NCBI GenBank assembly: GCA_964537055.1
Contig: CAZHYV010000004.1
Location: 1-64,000 of the forward strand
Direction: 5' to 3'
Length of the DNA stretch: 64,000 bases
Source: CAZHYV01 sp964537055
GTDB taxonomy: Bacteria; Myxococcota_A; Polyangia; Palsa-1104; JAEUJZ01
Below the pieces are notes generated by a model. It did not search any database, was not told where the DNA came from, and saw nothing but the letters and a program-made list of their open reading frames with translations. The first letter of the stretch is position 1; every line of letters starts with the position of its first letter. The translations under genes and the position numbers were made by a program. Shown here in pieces: positions 36,181 through 44,534 of the stretch.

Positions 36181-36644
36181 AAGAACAAGAGAAACAGAGC
36201 GTGCTGGAAAAGCAAAACGTCTTAGCGTATCAACAAGAGCAAGGAGTACACAAAACGCTAACATTGAAGAGAGCCCTAGGCAAACAGCTCCTTGTTGAAT
36301 ACTATGATTGTGACGCCTTGATCCTAAATCATAAAGAAACCATTCGTCAATTGATGATCGAAGCTGCCCAGCTGGCCAAGGCTACCATTGTCACTGACAT
36401 CTTCCACACCTTTAGCCCCCAAGGCATTAGTGGCGTCGTGGTCATTGCAGAGTCTCACTTTGCGATCCATACATGGCCCGAGCATGGTTGTGCTTCGGTC
36501 GATTTCTTTAGCTGTAGCGATAGCTTAGATTTGGCGCGTGCAGCTGATTTTCTAAAGGAGCAATTTGGTGCGAAAGAGATGAACCAGCAGGAAATTTTAC
36601 GAGGAGAGTATACAAACCTAGAGTATGGTGACAACCTCTCTTGA
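36177..36644 (+). CDS. speD: S-adenosylmethionine decarboxylase proenzyme
   Basis: It makes decarboxylated AdoMet, the aminopropyl donor. It is 155 residues, a class 1b prokaryotic enzyme with a ~30-residue N-terminal extension. Self-cleavage is expected between Glu92 and Ser93 in AESHFAIHTWPEHGCASVDF, which creates the pyruvoyl group. The catalytic His98 and Cys113 sit at the same spacing as in the family (Ser+5, Ser+20). It is the last gene of the DUF4178-DUF350-polyamine operon and overlaps the previous gene by 4 nt. No ornithine or arginine decarboxylase is in the window. Confidence 0.96.
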   Translation: MKEQEKQSVLEKQNVLAYQQEQGVHKTLTLKRALGKQLLVEYYDCDALILNHKETIRQLMIEAAQLAKATIVTDIFHTFSPQGISGVVVIAESHFAIHTWPEHGCASVDFFSCSDSLDLARAADFLKEQFGAKEMNQQEILRGEYTNLEYGDNLS

Positions 36645-36757
36645 TAAAAAGTTTTGACTTGTAATTCTTAAGGTTCGGGTTAGGATACATAAAAATTGGG
36701 GCTGACGCAGACGTAGCTACAAAACAGAGAAAATATTTCAAGGATTTTAGGCAGCAT

Positions 36758-37387
36758 ATGATAAAAAATAAAATTTGGAAGAGAACTCGTGTAGCCGTCG
36801 GATTTTTGGTATGTATTGTAGGTCTATCAGGATGTCCTTTTCTGCCCTCCTGTCTTCGGGCTAAGGAATCTCAGCAGGGTGCAGCTGCCCTCGGTGCAGG
36901 TGCGGCTGCTGCAGCCAGAATGAGGGGGGTGCAAGAAGAGAGAGAACGTGCCGAAGAAGAGCTGTTTCCCGAGACCAGTTTGGCCACGGGTCCACGGGGA
37001 GATACGACCAGGGCTCGAATGGAGCGGGACCCGCTAGAGCCTAGGGATACCCTACGGCCTGCAGATGTCGAGGCGGCACCCTCTTATCGAAGGACTTATT
37101 CTATTGAAGTTGAGCTTGCCCCAGAATATTTGGACGCTGTTGGTTTACCTTCCGACATTATGGAGCAAGAACTACTCATTCTTGAGGCCGAACCGCCTGC
37201 GATGCTGCGCCAAGAACGTCACGAAGATTGGGTGCGGTGGGTCACTGCCTTAAACCACAAAGAAACGCGAGGAGCTGCCTTATTAAACTCCTCCTTAGCT
37301 GAATTTTACATGACCCATAGCACAACAGCAAGGGTGCGCTTCTTGGAACGGCACTATCGTGATTATCCAGGTCCTCCTCAAGATTAG
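36758..37387 (+). CDS. Lipoprotein, unknown function
   Basis: A 209-residue lipoprotein (CIVGLSGC, Cys about 26) followed by an Ala/Gly-rich stretch (GAAALGAGAAAAARM), an acidic/Arg-rich linker (about 60-110) and a C-terminal helical domain. There is no recognised family. It starts 113 bp after speD and is probably a separate transcript. The ribosome binding site is weak. Confidence 0.7.
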   Translation: MIKNKIWKRTRVAVGFLVCIVGLSGCPFLPSCLRAKESQQGAAALGAGAAAAARMRGVQEERERAEEELFPETSLATGPRGDTTRARMERDPLEPRDTLRPADVEAAPSYRRTYSIEVELAPEYLDAVGLPSDIMEQELLILEAEPPAMLRQERHEDWVRWVTALNHKETRGAALLNSSLAEFYMTHSTTARVRFLERHYRDYPGPPQD

Positions 37388-37777
37388 ATTTTCCCAGAGC
37401 AGAGCTGCGCGATAAGCTACCAAGGCAAATCCACGGCGCTTCAGCAGCCCTGCTATCTTTTTTGCAGGAGCATAGGTAAACTCGCCTACCAGCTCCTTCA
37501 TGCATGCTGCCTGCTTCCCTTGTTTATCAAAAATTTGTGCAAAATCTATTTGTGAAGATATCGGCTCTTATTATTAGGCAGGAACAGGACAAACAATAGC
37601 CAAACAGCGACCATGCCTAAGATAAAATCCTCTGTTGCAACCACCATTGCTAGAAATATAGATTTGTCGTATGATTCAAGCAGAATGCAGAAAAGGATAC
37701 CTTATCGTTGGTTGACTTTCATCTGAACTCTTGTTAAGGCATACCTCGAGTTAGAACCAATTCTTTAAGGAAAGTTT
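37388..37777 (-). other. Gene-poor gap with a possible minus-strand coding remnant
   Basis: On the minus strand an open stretch from about 37561 down to 37390 reads plausible protein (IDFAQIFDKQGKQAACMKE, then YAPAKKIAGLLKRRGFALVA). It has no start signal and runs into the 3' end of the lipoprotein gene. It looks like the tail of a lost gene but I cannot name it. The rest of the gap, 37562-37777, shows nothing except the AAGGA ribosome binding site of the next gene. Confidence 0.3.
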
Positions 37778-38209
37778 ATGAAATTCGTATGGATATCCAC
37801 GGTCTGTGGAGTACTTTTTTTGAGCGCATGTCCGGACAATGTGCAAAATGATGGCACGAAGACTACCTCAGGCACTACCGGTGATGGTAGGGCACTAAGA
37901 GCAAGCCCGACAAAAACTGCTCAAACTGACCCTGCTTCGATGGAGGAAGGAAGTCCTTGTCCTTGTAGGTCTTCAGAATTTATATGCCGAGAGAAAGCAT
38001 ACAATTTTTTCCATAGTGATTCTATAGAGATGATTTTATTCAGCGGAGCAGACCAGCCTGTCTGTCTTAACAAAAATCGTCCGGAATGCCCTAAAACAAA
38101 AGACGGCATGCCCGACCCAAACCAGCTTCCTAAGCCAATCCATGATCAGCTGCATAGCGACAAGGACAGTGCTTATCTGTGCTATATAAAACCATCAATG
38201 GAATCCTAA
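37778..38209 (+). CDS. Small cysteine-rich lipoprotein
   Basis: A 143-residue lipoprotein (VLFLSACPDN, Cys about 18) with a Thr/Gly-rich linker and a C-terminal domain holding six cysteines (CPCRSSEFICRE, PVCLNKNRPECP, AYLCYIKP), probably disulfide-bonded. TTAAGGAAAG precedes the ATG. No family is recognised. Confidence 0.72.
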   Translation: MKFVWISTVCGVLFLSACPDNVQNDGTKTTSGTTGDGRALRASPTKTAQTDPASMEEGSPCPCRSSEFICREKAYNFFHSDSIEMILFSGADQPVCLNKNRPECPKTKDGMPDPNQLPKPIHDQLHSDKDSAYLCYIKPSMES

Positions 38210-38315
38210 AACCCCACCAAGCAAGGTCTAACAAATCCCATGCGGATCTAAAACAACCCTCCTTTCTTGACTAACTGATAGAAATGACTTAGCTATTCTA
38301 TGCAAGGAGGTCAAA

Positions 38316-38810
38316 ATGAGATTGTTTCCTATCATCAAAACAACAATTTTTCTTAGCGGCTTGCTTAGCTTTCTCTCGTTTGATTATGCCCATGCAGAAG
38401 AAAAGAATGTCGCTGGACCAAACCCAGTGGCTGCAGATATCAACCTACCCGTTGCAGGTAGAACCTCAGTTCTTGCAGACAAGGACCCTTTTCAGGGACT
38501 CTTTGAGCCCAATGTAGAACGAGGGATTGGCTGGTATGAATACAACCCGCTTGGGGTGCACATCTGGAGAACAACGCTTCCCACGATTCTTTTGGCAAAC
38601 CGATATGGACCCACACGAGTGATTCGGTGCGGTCCAACGGGGGATCAATTTCCTCAATCTCCAGCAGCTGGTGGATTTGCTGCCTGTTCTGAGCATTGGG
38701 GAAAGCCTACCACGCTTGCCTATTGGGCAGGAGTTACTCCGCTTTCAGGCATTGAAATTTATCTCTGCACAGAAAAACTCGATTGCACGAAGCACTTTTC
38801 CTATCCTTAA
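38316..38810 (+). CDS. Small secreted protein, unknown function
   Basis: A 164-residue protein with a signal peptide (cleavage near DYAHAEE, about 28) and a near-perfect AAGGAGG ribosome binding site. The mature part is rich in Trp/Tyr/Gly with four cysteines (RCGPTGDQ, AACSEHWG, LCTEKLDC), suggesting a disulfide-stabilised periplasmic or secreted domain. It has no recognised family. Confidence 0.75.
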   Translation: MRLFPIIKTTIFLSGLLSFLSFDYAHAEEKNVAGPNPVAADINLPVAGRTSVLADKDPFQGLFEPNVERGIGWYEYNPLGVHIWRTTLPTILLANRYGPTRVIRCGPTGDQFPQSPAAGGFAACSEHWGKPTTLAYWAGVTPLSGIEIYLCTEKLDCTKHFSYP

Positions 38811-39010
38811 GATTGTAGGATGCTCCTACAGCAAGTCCTACCGTAGCCCCCAAAAAGCTCTATACAAAACCTAAGATTTTTTCGGACTCTGCTCCAAAAT
38901 AGTTTTGACTTTTTCGGAGCGTATTTCAAACTAGTCAAACTATAAGCGGTGGCTTGGTAGTTTAGAAAACCTGTATGCGATTTTCCAAGCCCTTCCCCCG
39001 AACATTCTGG

Positions 39011-39039
39011 TTGCATTTTTCAAAACTACAATATACTAC
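39011..39039 (+). promoter_or_regulatory. Candidate promoter of the HEAT-repeat gene
   Basis: TTGCAT (39011-39016), a 17-bp spacer and TACTAC (39034-39039); a better -10 match, TATACT, overlaps at 39032. The predicted start is on or 2 nt before ATG 39046, which lacks a ribosome binding site. Confidence 0.35.
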
Positions 39040-39045
39040 ATATCT

Positions 39046-41043
39046 ATGAAGAAGACGTCACAGTTGCTTGGCATTTTGGGTTCTGTTGTTTTTGTTCTCG
39101 GATGTAATCATCCTGATCCGCGGCTGGCCCATGCACCCAAAGCAGATGATCCTCTTTTGATCACCAGTGTAGATTATACTGCTTCGGCCGCTACTCACTA
39201 TCGGGCAGACATTCTCAATCAACTCCGAAGTGAGCTTTTAGACTGTGGCATCGGGACGAAAGAAGGGCTTTTCGGAAGAGCCACTTCAGGACAGCCACGT
39301 TGCATTGATAGCGTATTTCGATGGGGTACCTCTTATTATCTTTCTCAAAAGGCACTGGCAGATGGAACTATCCTTCTTTTTGCCACCTTTGAGAGCAAAG
39401 ATAACACCTCCGCCTTTGTCCTCGTTACTTCTCATGCGAAGGATTTAAACACTACCTTTCAATCGGCTGAATTGTATTTTATCGATAGTATGTCTAGTCG
39501 TAGGTTTGGAGAGATCGAAGATGCCTACCAAAAGAAAACGCTAGACAAAATTGCAAACCTTTCCTCACCAGAAAACCCAGAGCAGTATGCACTTGATGCA
39601 ATTAAGCAGGAAAATTCTCCTCGAAAGGTCTACCATTTGGCCACCTACCTTTCTGATCGAATCGGTCGCGTTGAGCCTCAAGCCATACTCCAAGCATTAC
39701 AAGACCAGACTCCGATTTTTCTAAGTTCAAAGGATGCATTCTACCAAAAAGCATTTTTGTTGTTTTTACGAGACAAATTTCCCACCAAAACCGATCTTCT
39801 TGTAAGTATCGCAAGGCAATTCCTTGCTGTCACCAATTCGGATGTTTCTCAGCTTGCCGCCATTATTCTGGCCGAACGACAAGTGGTTGATGCCAATATT
39901 CGAAATCTTGTCATGCAAGCGCTCTCTAACCAAGATCCCGAGATTCGGGTTCTTGCGATTCCTGCGTTTGCCACCATTCGTACGGGTATTGGCGATGAAC
40001 TTGTGATTATTGGATTTTTGGCTGATTCTCATTACGAAGTTAGAAGAGCTGCTTATGAGACGATTGAAAAATTTACATTAGGAGAACCACACGTCGCTGC
40101 ACTCAAAGCACACATGGCTCTGCCTGAATCAAGCATCCGCCAAAGTGTCGTGAATCTGTTAGGAAAAGTTGTCTCTCGCAGCTCTACTTCCGTGCTCATT
40201 CATGCGCTGGAAGATTCTAATTATGACGTTCGGAGGGATGCTAACAATGTCTTAGAACGCCGAGCGCTTTTTAATCAAGATCTCCCTGATTTGGTGAAGA
40301 TTTATGGAAATGTGAATTCCTACATCCGCCAAAGTGCTGTGCGTCAAATTGGAAGAATCTCTACCCCAGAGGCGGCCAATATACTGATTACTGCTGCCGA
40401 GGATTCTAACTATGATGTCCGGCGGGATGCATTAAATTTTCTAGAAGACTGGAACCTCTCAGACCAGCATCTTTCTGCACTTACGAAGCTTCTCTCAAAT
40501 CCTAGTTCTTACATTCGACAGAGTGGAGTACGTTTGCTGGGCAAAATTCTATCGACGGATTCATCCAACCTGCTAATTCAAGCGCTTCTGGATGACAACT
40601 ATGATGTCCGGCGGGATGCTTATACAATCTTAGAGGGTCGAGCTCTTTCCGATCAAAATCTAGCCGATCTCCAGAAGGTCCTGAATTCTTCAAATAGTTA
40701 TATTCGACAATCAGCAGTTCGGCTTATCGGAAATATCTTCTCAATTGTCGCAACCAGTCTCTTAATCCCAAGTCTAGAAGATAGCAATTATGACGTTCGG
40801 AGGGATGCCAACAATGCTTTAGAAAGACGAACGTTCGTCGATGCTCATGTAACTCAGCTTGGAAGCTTACTCACAAGCGCAATGACCTCAGCACGGCAAT
40901 CCGCAGCTCGTCTTCTTGGAAAAAGCAATAGCCGGAGGGCGTATGATTTACTGGTTGCTCGTCTTCCTGCAGAGACAGATTACGATGTGAAACGAGCAAT
41001 TCAGTCTTCCATCGATATTCTCAAAAAAAACTTGGGCCTGTAA
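39046..41043 (+). CDS. HEAT-repeat lipoprotein
   Basis: A 665-residue lipoprotein (VVFVLGCNHP, Cys about 20). Residues about 25-170 form a separate mixed domain. From about 230 to the end there are HEAT/PBS-lyase-type helical repeats arranged as a 63-residue double unit. One half carries SNYDVRRDAxNxLExR and the other SYIRQSAVRxxG. At least five units are recognisable, and blocks such as TATGATGTCCGGCGGGATGC recur identically in the DNA, so the repeats are still exchanging or are recent. It is a scaffold for protein contacts at the outer membrane or periplasm. It lies 21 bp before an outer-membrane barrel gene and is probably cotranscribed with it. Confidence 0.88.
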   Translation: MKKTSQLLGILGSVVFVLGCNHPDPRLAHAPKADDPLLITSVDYTASAATHYRADILNQLRSELLDCGIGTKEGLFGRATSGQPRCIDSVFRWGTSYYLSQKALADGTILLFATFESKDNTSAFVLVTSHAKDLNTTFQSAELYFIDSMSSRRFGEIEDAYQKKTLDKIANLSSPENPEQYALDAIKQENSPRKVYHLATYLSDRIGRVEPQAILQALQDQTPIFLSSKDAFYQKAFLLFLRDKFPTKTDLLVSIARQFLAVTNSDVSQLAAIILAERQVVDANIRNLVMQALSNQDPEIRVLAIPAFATIRTGIGDELVIIGFLADSHYEVRRAAYETIEKFTLGEPHVAALKAHMALPESSIRQSVVNLLGKVVSRSSTSVLIHALEDSNYDVRRDANNVLERRALFNQDLPDLVKIYGNVNSYIRQSAVRQIGRISTPEAANILITAAEDSNYDVRRDALNFLEDWNLSDQHLSALTKLLSNPSSYIRQSGVRLLGKILSTDSSNLLIQALLDDNYDVRRDAYTILEGRALSDQNLADLQKVLNSSNSYIRQSAVRLIGNIFSIVATSLLIPSLEDSNYDVRRDANNALERRTFVDAHVTQLGSLLTSAMTSARQSAARLLGKSNSRRAYDLLVARLPAETDYDVKRAIQSSIDILKKNLGL

Positions 41044-41064
41044 TCATTCCATTTTAGGAGTACT

Positions 41065-41901
41065 ATGAACTGCAAAATACAGATCCTCACCGTCGTAACC
41101 TTTGTTCTCGCCATTGCTTCTCCAGCCCTAGGGCAAGAGCAGGCTTCTTTTGTGCCCCAACCAACCACCGGGGAAACCACCGCTCTCTCTGCTGCTCCAG
41201 AGCAAGCTCCCGAGGTAAATCCTGCTACTGTTGATCCTATGGCCCTAGCTCCTGTTGCTAAAAACCCTGCAGAAGCAAATGTTGTCCCCAAACAGGTCCA
41301 AGGGTCTCCTTATCCTAATAATAGCCTTCCTCTTTATAACAGCCCTAAATTCAATCTACAGTTCGGCTTGGGAATTACTGGTATCGTTGCTTCAGGCGTA
41401 CTCTACCCCTTCGCTTATGAATCGTGGTCTTATTATTTTGGAGGAATTCAACTTGATTTTTTATGGAGAGTTCATTCTCGGCTGACTTTGCAATTCTCTC
41501 CAGGAATCCTAATTTCCGATACGAGGGATGAATGGAACCAATTGCTCGTTGAGGTTCCATTTTCGCTCGGCCTCCGCATCCACCTAAGGGCCCTGCCCAA
41601 AGAGGATAGTGGTGTTTTTGTGATGCCTTATGCAGCCTTAGGATTCCAAATGAACTTCTTGTTTGGAGCAGGCCCTACGTACGATTCTCAAAGTCTTTAT
41701 GATTATTACACCATTCCTCCTTCCCTGTATCTGGGAGCAAACCTTGGTGCCGGAGTCGAGCTACGTCTTCACAAGCATTTTGCTATTCATGGAGAGGTTC
41801 GTGGTTTTGCGCAAGGTCCAGTCAATATTCGAGGTTATGATGTTTATTTACCTCCCCGCATTGGCTTATACTTAGGAACCGGTTTGGCGGCTTATTTTTA
41901 A
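41065..41901 (+). CDS. Outer-membrane barrel protein, dispersed paralog of the 25-kb array
   Basis: A 278-residue protein with a signal peptide (cleavage after SPALG, about 20), a Pro/Ala/Glu-rich linker (about 22-88) and a barrel ending LGTGLAAYF. It shares with the 24831-25739 protein FGLGIT/FGIGFT, YYFGGIQLD, RLTLQFSPGI, FSLGLRIHLRALP and a FAIHGEVRGFAQGPVNI segment. That makes it the closest relative in the window although it is 15 kb away and on the other strand. TAGGAG precedes the ATG. Confidence 0.85.
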   Translation: MNCKIQILTVVTFVLAIASPALGQEQASFVPQPTTGETTALSAAPEQAPEVNPATVDPMALAPVAKNPAEANVVPKQVQGSPYPNNSLPLYNSPKFNLQFGLGITGIVASGVLYPFAYESWSYYFGGIQLDFLWRVHSRLTLQFSPGILISDTRDEWNQLLVEVPFSLGLRIHLRALPKEDSGVFVMPYAALGFQMNFLFGAGPTYDSQSLYDYYTIPPSLYLGANLGAGVELRLHKHFAIHGEVRGFAQGPVNIRGYDVYLPPRIGLYLGTGLAAYF

Positions 41902-42418
41902 TAGCGACGGTTGATCCAGGTTTTAGCTTGACTCCGCAGGGTGACAAACCCATCAAATACATGGCCGATTTTGAGGCGCCTTGCAATACCCAGTTTACAA
42001 TCTCTGCACTCTGGGTTTCGGTCTCTTAGGAGAAAAAACAAAACTGGCTTTCCCTAACACCGGCTTTCCCCAACGAGTTTCAAGCGACGTTGACGATTTT
42101 TCTCTTGGGCCCCTCTTCCTTTTTCTGTAAGCCTAAACTATTGGTTTTCTGCACATGCTTTTGTACATCGTAAGCATACTGAATGGAGAATTCTGCAAAT
42201 TAACATAGCTACGATGTTAGTACCCTCCATATACACCTCTCTAAACTTTTCCTCTCTCGTCGATCCACTTGTTTATACCTTATGGTCCCTACTCAGGGTG
42301 TACGCACCTACCCTTCTACTGGACAGAAATGATCACTTAAATTCGTACTCCCGTTTGTATAAATTTTTTTCCTTGCCCCACAGAACTTTTGTGATAAACC
42401 ATTGGGTGGAGAAATTTT
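41902..42418 (-). other. 517-bp gap with a possible coding remnant
   Basis: On the minus strand, about 42045 down to 41905, an open stretch reads RDRNPECRDCKLGIARRLKI and then KTWINRRY before a stop. It looks like the tail of a real protein with a Cys-x2-Cys pair, but it has no start or upstream body. An imperfect 17-bp direct repeat (CTGGCTTTCCCTAACAC / CGGCTTTCCCCAACGAG) lies at about 42043-42078. Between 42080 and 42418 I see nothing reliable. Confidence 0.3.
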
Positions 42419-42952
42419 ATGAACCGATTACGAGTTTTTATTACTTTTACGATTATTGTTTCTAGTTGTTTGGAGCCAACAGTTGATATAAAGCGATCTT
42501 TTTTGGATCAGTGTACCCAGAATCCTGCTTTAGAGATGTGTCAGCCTCTTGAGGTGGCAGGTCTCAAAGAGAGAAGTATTCGTATTTCAAAAAAACTAGG
42601 AATTCTTCTTAAAGAAAATACGACTCGTCCTATGCAGGATCAATGTGCAGTCTTTGAAGGTTCAATTTTTGATGAGACCCGTAGCTGCATTTCTGACAAA
42701 GTCATTGCAAGGATTAAGCAACCAGGGCGCAACCTTGAGGTTGCCCTAGGAAGAGAACATATCAGCATAGTAACGCCAACGGAAACTGAAAATAGCGGAG
42801 CACAAAAAACCAGCCAGCTTTCTCTGTGGTTTCGGTCTGAAGTGTTGTATCCTCTCATCGTTGGAGAACCCACTATCCTTGAGATTGAATTGACGGATTG
42901 GAAAGGAACTACCCGTATCTCGTCCACTTCGATGGTTACCATCGAGCCCTAA
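42419..42952 (+). CDS. Lipoprotein, unknown function
   Basis: A 177-residue lipoprotein (FTIIVSSCLEP, Cys about 17) with a GGGTGGAG ribosome binding site. The mature part has five more cysteines (DQCTQNPALEMCQP, DQCAVFEG, RSCISDK) and a C-terminal beta-rich segment (EIELTDWKGTTRISSTSMV). No family is recognised. Confidence 0.75.
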   Translation: MNRLRVFITFTIIVSSCLEPTVDIKRSFLDQCTQNPALEMCQPLEVAGLKERSIRISKKLGILLKENTTRPMQDQCAVFEGSIFDETRSCISDKVIARIKQPGRNLEVALGREHISIVTPTETENSGAQKTSQLSLWFRSEVLYPLIVGEPTILEIELTDWKGTTRISSTSMVTIEP

Positions 42953-43034
42953 TCTCAGGATAAATGCATGCTCTATGTTTTAAACCTTCCGTAAGGTTGC
43001 CATCCAGTTATTTCTAGGATAGGGTGGAATAGAT

Positions 43035-44162
43035 ATGCACTTCCGATCCTTTTTCATTCTGCTCGCTAGTTTTACTATAATGGTTTGTTCTGAGAGGCCG
43101 TCTCGATCTGAGAGCAAGCTACCCACTTCTCTAGCGGATGCACTGCCTCCTGAAAGTCAAAAAGGGCTAAACCTACCCATTGAATTAGCCACAGTATCAG
43201 CGAAAAAAGCTCCTCTTTTTGTCTTAGGGGGCAACTCGCAAGGCTTGATGCTGGTGTGGATGGTTAGCTCAAATCAGGCCACGGCCCAGGCTCTTTCGTG
43301 GCAAGGGAAGCCTATGGGAGCGTCTCATACCTTTGAGTTTCAAAAACCTCATGAATACCTCGCTTTGATCGCTGTCGGAGACCGATATGTTCTTCTTGGA
43401 CAAGCCTACTGCAAAAAGGCTAAAAAAGGGCTATCGGACAGCAAATGCTTCTCTCTACAACTTCTTAAATCAGACGCAACCCCTGTAGGTCCTGGAAAAG
43501 AAGACCCCTTTGATTATGGAATTGGCTTACTTCATGCAGCTCCGACTCAAGATGGCTTTTTCTTAGAAATCCTTGGAAACCAAGGAGGAGTAAATTCTCA
43601 AGAGGTTTTATATTTTCCGGTCCTTTCCGAAACCATAGGGCCCCACCACAACTTTGGTACCTCGCGTACGTGTCATTTGTCTGACAACATTAATCTCGAC
43701 CAAGATAGTGGGATTGTTGGTTGGGATGCAAAGAAATGGCTCCTATTCCCTGCCTCTGACAAGGTCTGCACTCCGAAAGGAGTCGGCAGTAGCACCTCTT
43801 TTCTTCAAGGGCACCTCGTAGGAGCAAAGACCCAGGCAGATACAGCCCAACTCCTCCTGGTAAGTGCTTCTCCGAAAGAGGGCTCTCTTTGGAAGACCAT
43901 GTCTATCAATCCGATGGGCAAGGTCGTGGAGAAACATCGAAAGATTGATTGGAGTCAGGCATTACAAACGTTTGGCCCTGTGTTTTGCCAAGACGCTGGC
44001 TGTACTTCGAAGAGGACGCCAAAATTTTCCCTCACGCCTATACAGGCTCAGGCCGAAGCGCGGGCCTTTGCTACCGAAGCCCCCCAGGGTCTATCGGTGA
44101 CATGGCAAAAGAAAGATTCCAAAACTTGGGGTTTGTCTGTTCGGAATGTAACGTCTCCTTGA
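43035..44162 (+). CDS. Exported protein, beta-propeller-like, unknown function
   Basis: A 375-residue protein with a signal sequence (FFILLASFTIMVCSE). The Cys at about 19 could be lipidated, but the preceding residues are not a canonical lipobox. The body is beta-rich with repeated short strands and Gly turns (FVLGGNSQGLMLVWMVSS, LIAVGDRYVLLGQAYC), compatible with a propeller. GGGTGG precedes the ATG. No family is recognised. Confidence 0.7.
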   Translation: MHFRSFFILLASFTIMVCSERPSRSESKLPTSLADALPPESQKGLNLPIELATVSAKKAPLFVLGGNSQGLMLVWMVSSNQATAQALSWQGKPMGASHTFEFQKPHEYLALIAVGDRYVLLGQAYCKKAKKGLSDSKCFSLQLLKSDATPVGPGKEDPFDYGIGLLHAAPTQDGFFLEILGNQGGVNSQEVLYFPVLSETIGPHHNFGTSRTCHLSDNINLDQDSGIVGWDAKKWLLFPASDKVCTPKGVGSSTSFLQGHLVGAKTQADTAQLLLVSASPKEGSLWKTMSINPMGKVVEKHRKIDWSQALQTFGPVFCQDAGCTSKRTPKFSLTPIQAQAEARAFATEAPQGLSVTWQKKDSKTWGLSVRNVTSP

Positions 44163-44192
44163 GAAATCGTTCAACCTAAAGAGACCACACAT

Positions 44193-44513
44193 TCACCCAT
44201 TCCTACTGAACAAGGAGCGAAACCCCTTCACCAACGCTGGAAAAATCGGAGTGAATCCGTAAAGCAAGAGAAGATAGGTTCCTATCAACAATACCGTTAA
44301 CGCAATCGCCCCGTAGCTAAAGGAAGCTTTCTTTCTTTGGGCATGGAGATATCCTAACAAACACCCAAGTCCCAGTCCGATTCCAGTTGTTATCCCTACC
44401 AAAAGGGAAGCAGCATCCAGATTTAAATTGGGAAAACAGACCATCCCCACCAAAAGCGTCATGGCATACGCAAAGAAAAACCCCAGCAAACCATACATTG
44501 GCATCCGATACAT
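44193..44513 (-). CDS. Small four-helix membrane protein
   Basis: A 106-residue protein with about three or four hydrophobic segments (8-28, 35-58, 68-86, with a Phe-rich tail) and no motif I recognise. A good AAAGGAGA ribosome binding site precedes the ATG on the minus strand. It lies directly after the 44535-45239 gene on the same strand, 21 bp away, and is probably cotranscribed. Confidence 0.7.
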   Translation of the reverse strand: MYRMPMYGLLGFFFAYAMTLLVGMVCFPNLNLDAASLLVGITTGIGLGLGCLLGYLHAQRKKASFSYGAIALTVLLIGTYLLLLYGFTPIFPALVKGFRSLFSRNG

Positions 44514-44534
44514 GTTGTCTCCTTTCCTTCTTCG

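Noticed and set aside
38890..38921. GCTCC...GGAGC hairpin as terminator of the 38316 gene
   Set aside because: The stem is short with a bulge and no T-tract follows it.
39706..41043. CRISPR-like periodic repeats
   Set aside because: The period is about 189 bp, lies inside an open frame and encodes HEAT repeats. No CRISPR array or cas gene was seen anywhere in the window.
42214..42465. 83-codon plus-strand open frame MLVPSIYTSLNFSS...
   Set aside because: No ribosome binding site, it overlaps the signal and start of the lipoprotein at 42419, and its residue composition is that of random AT-rich sequence.
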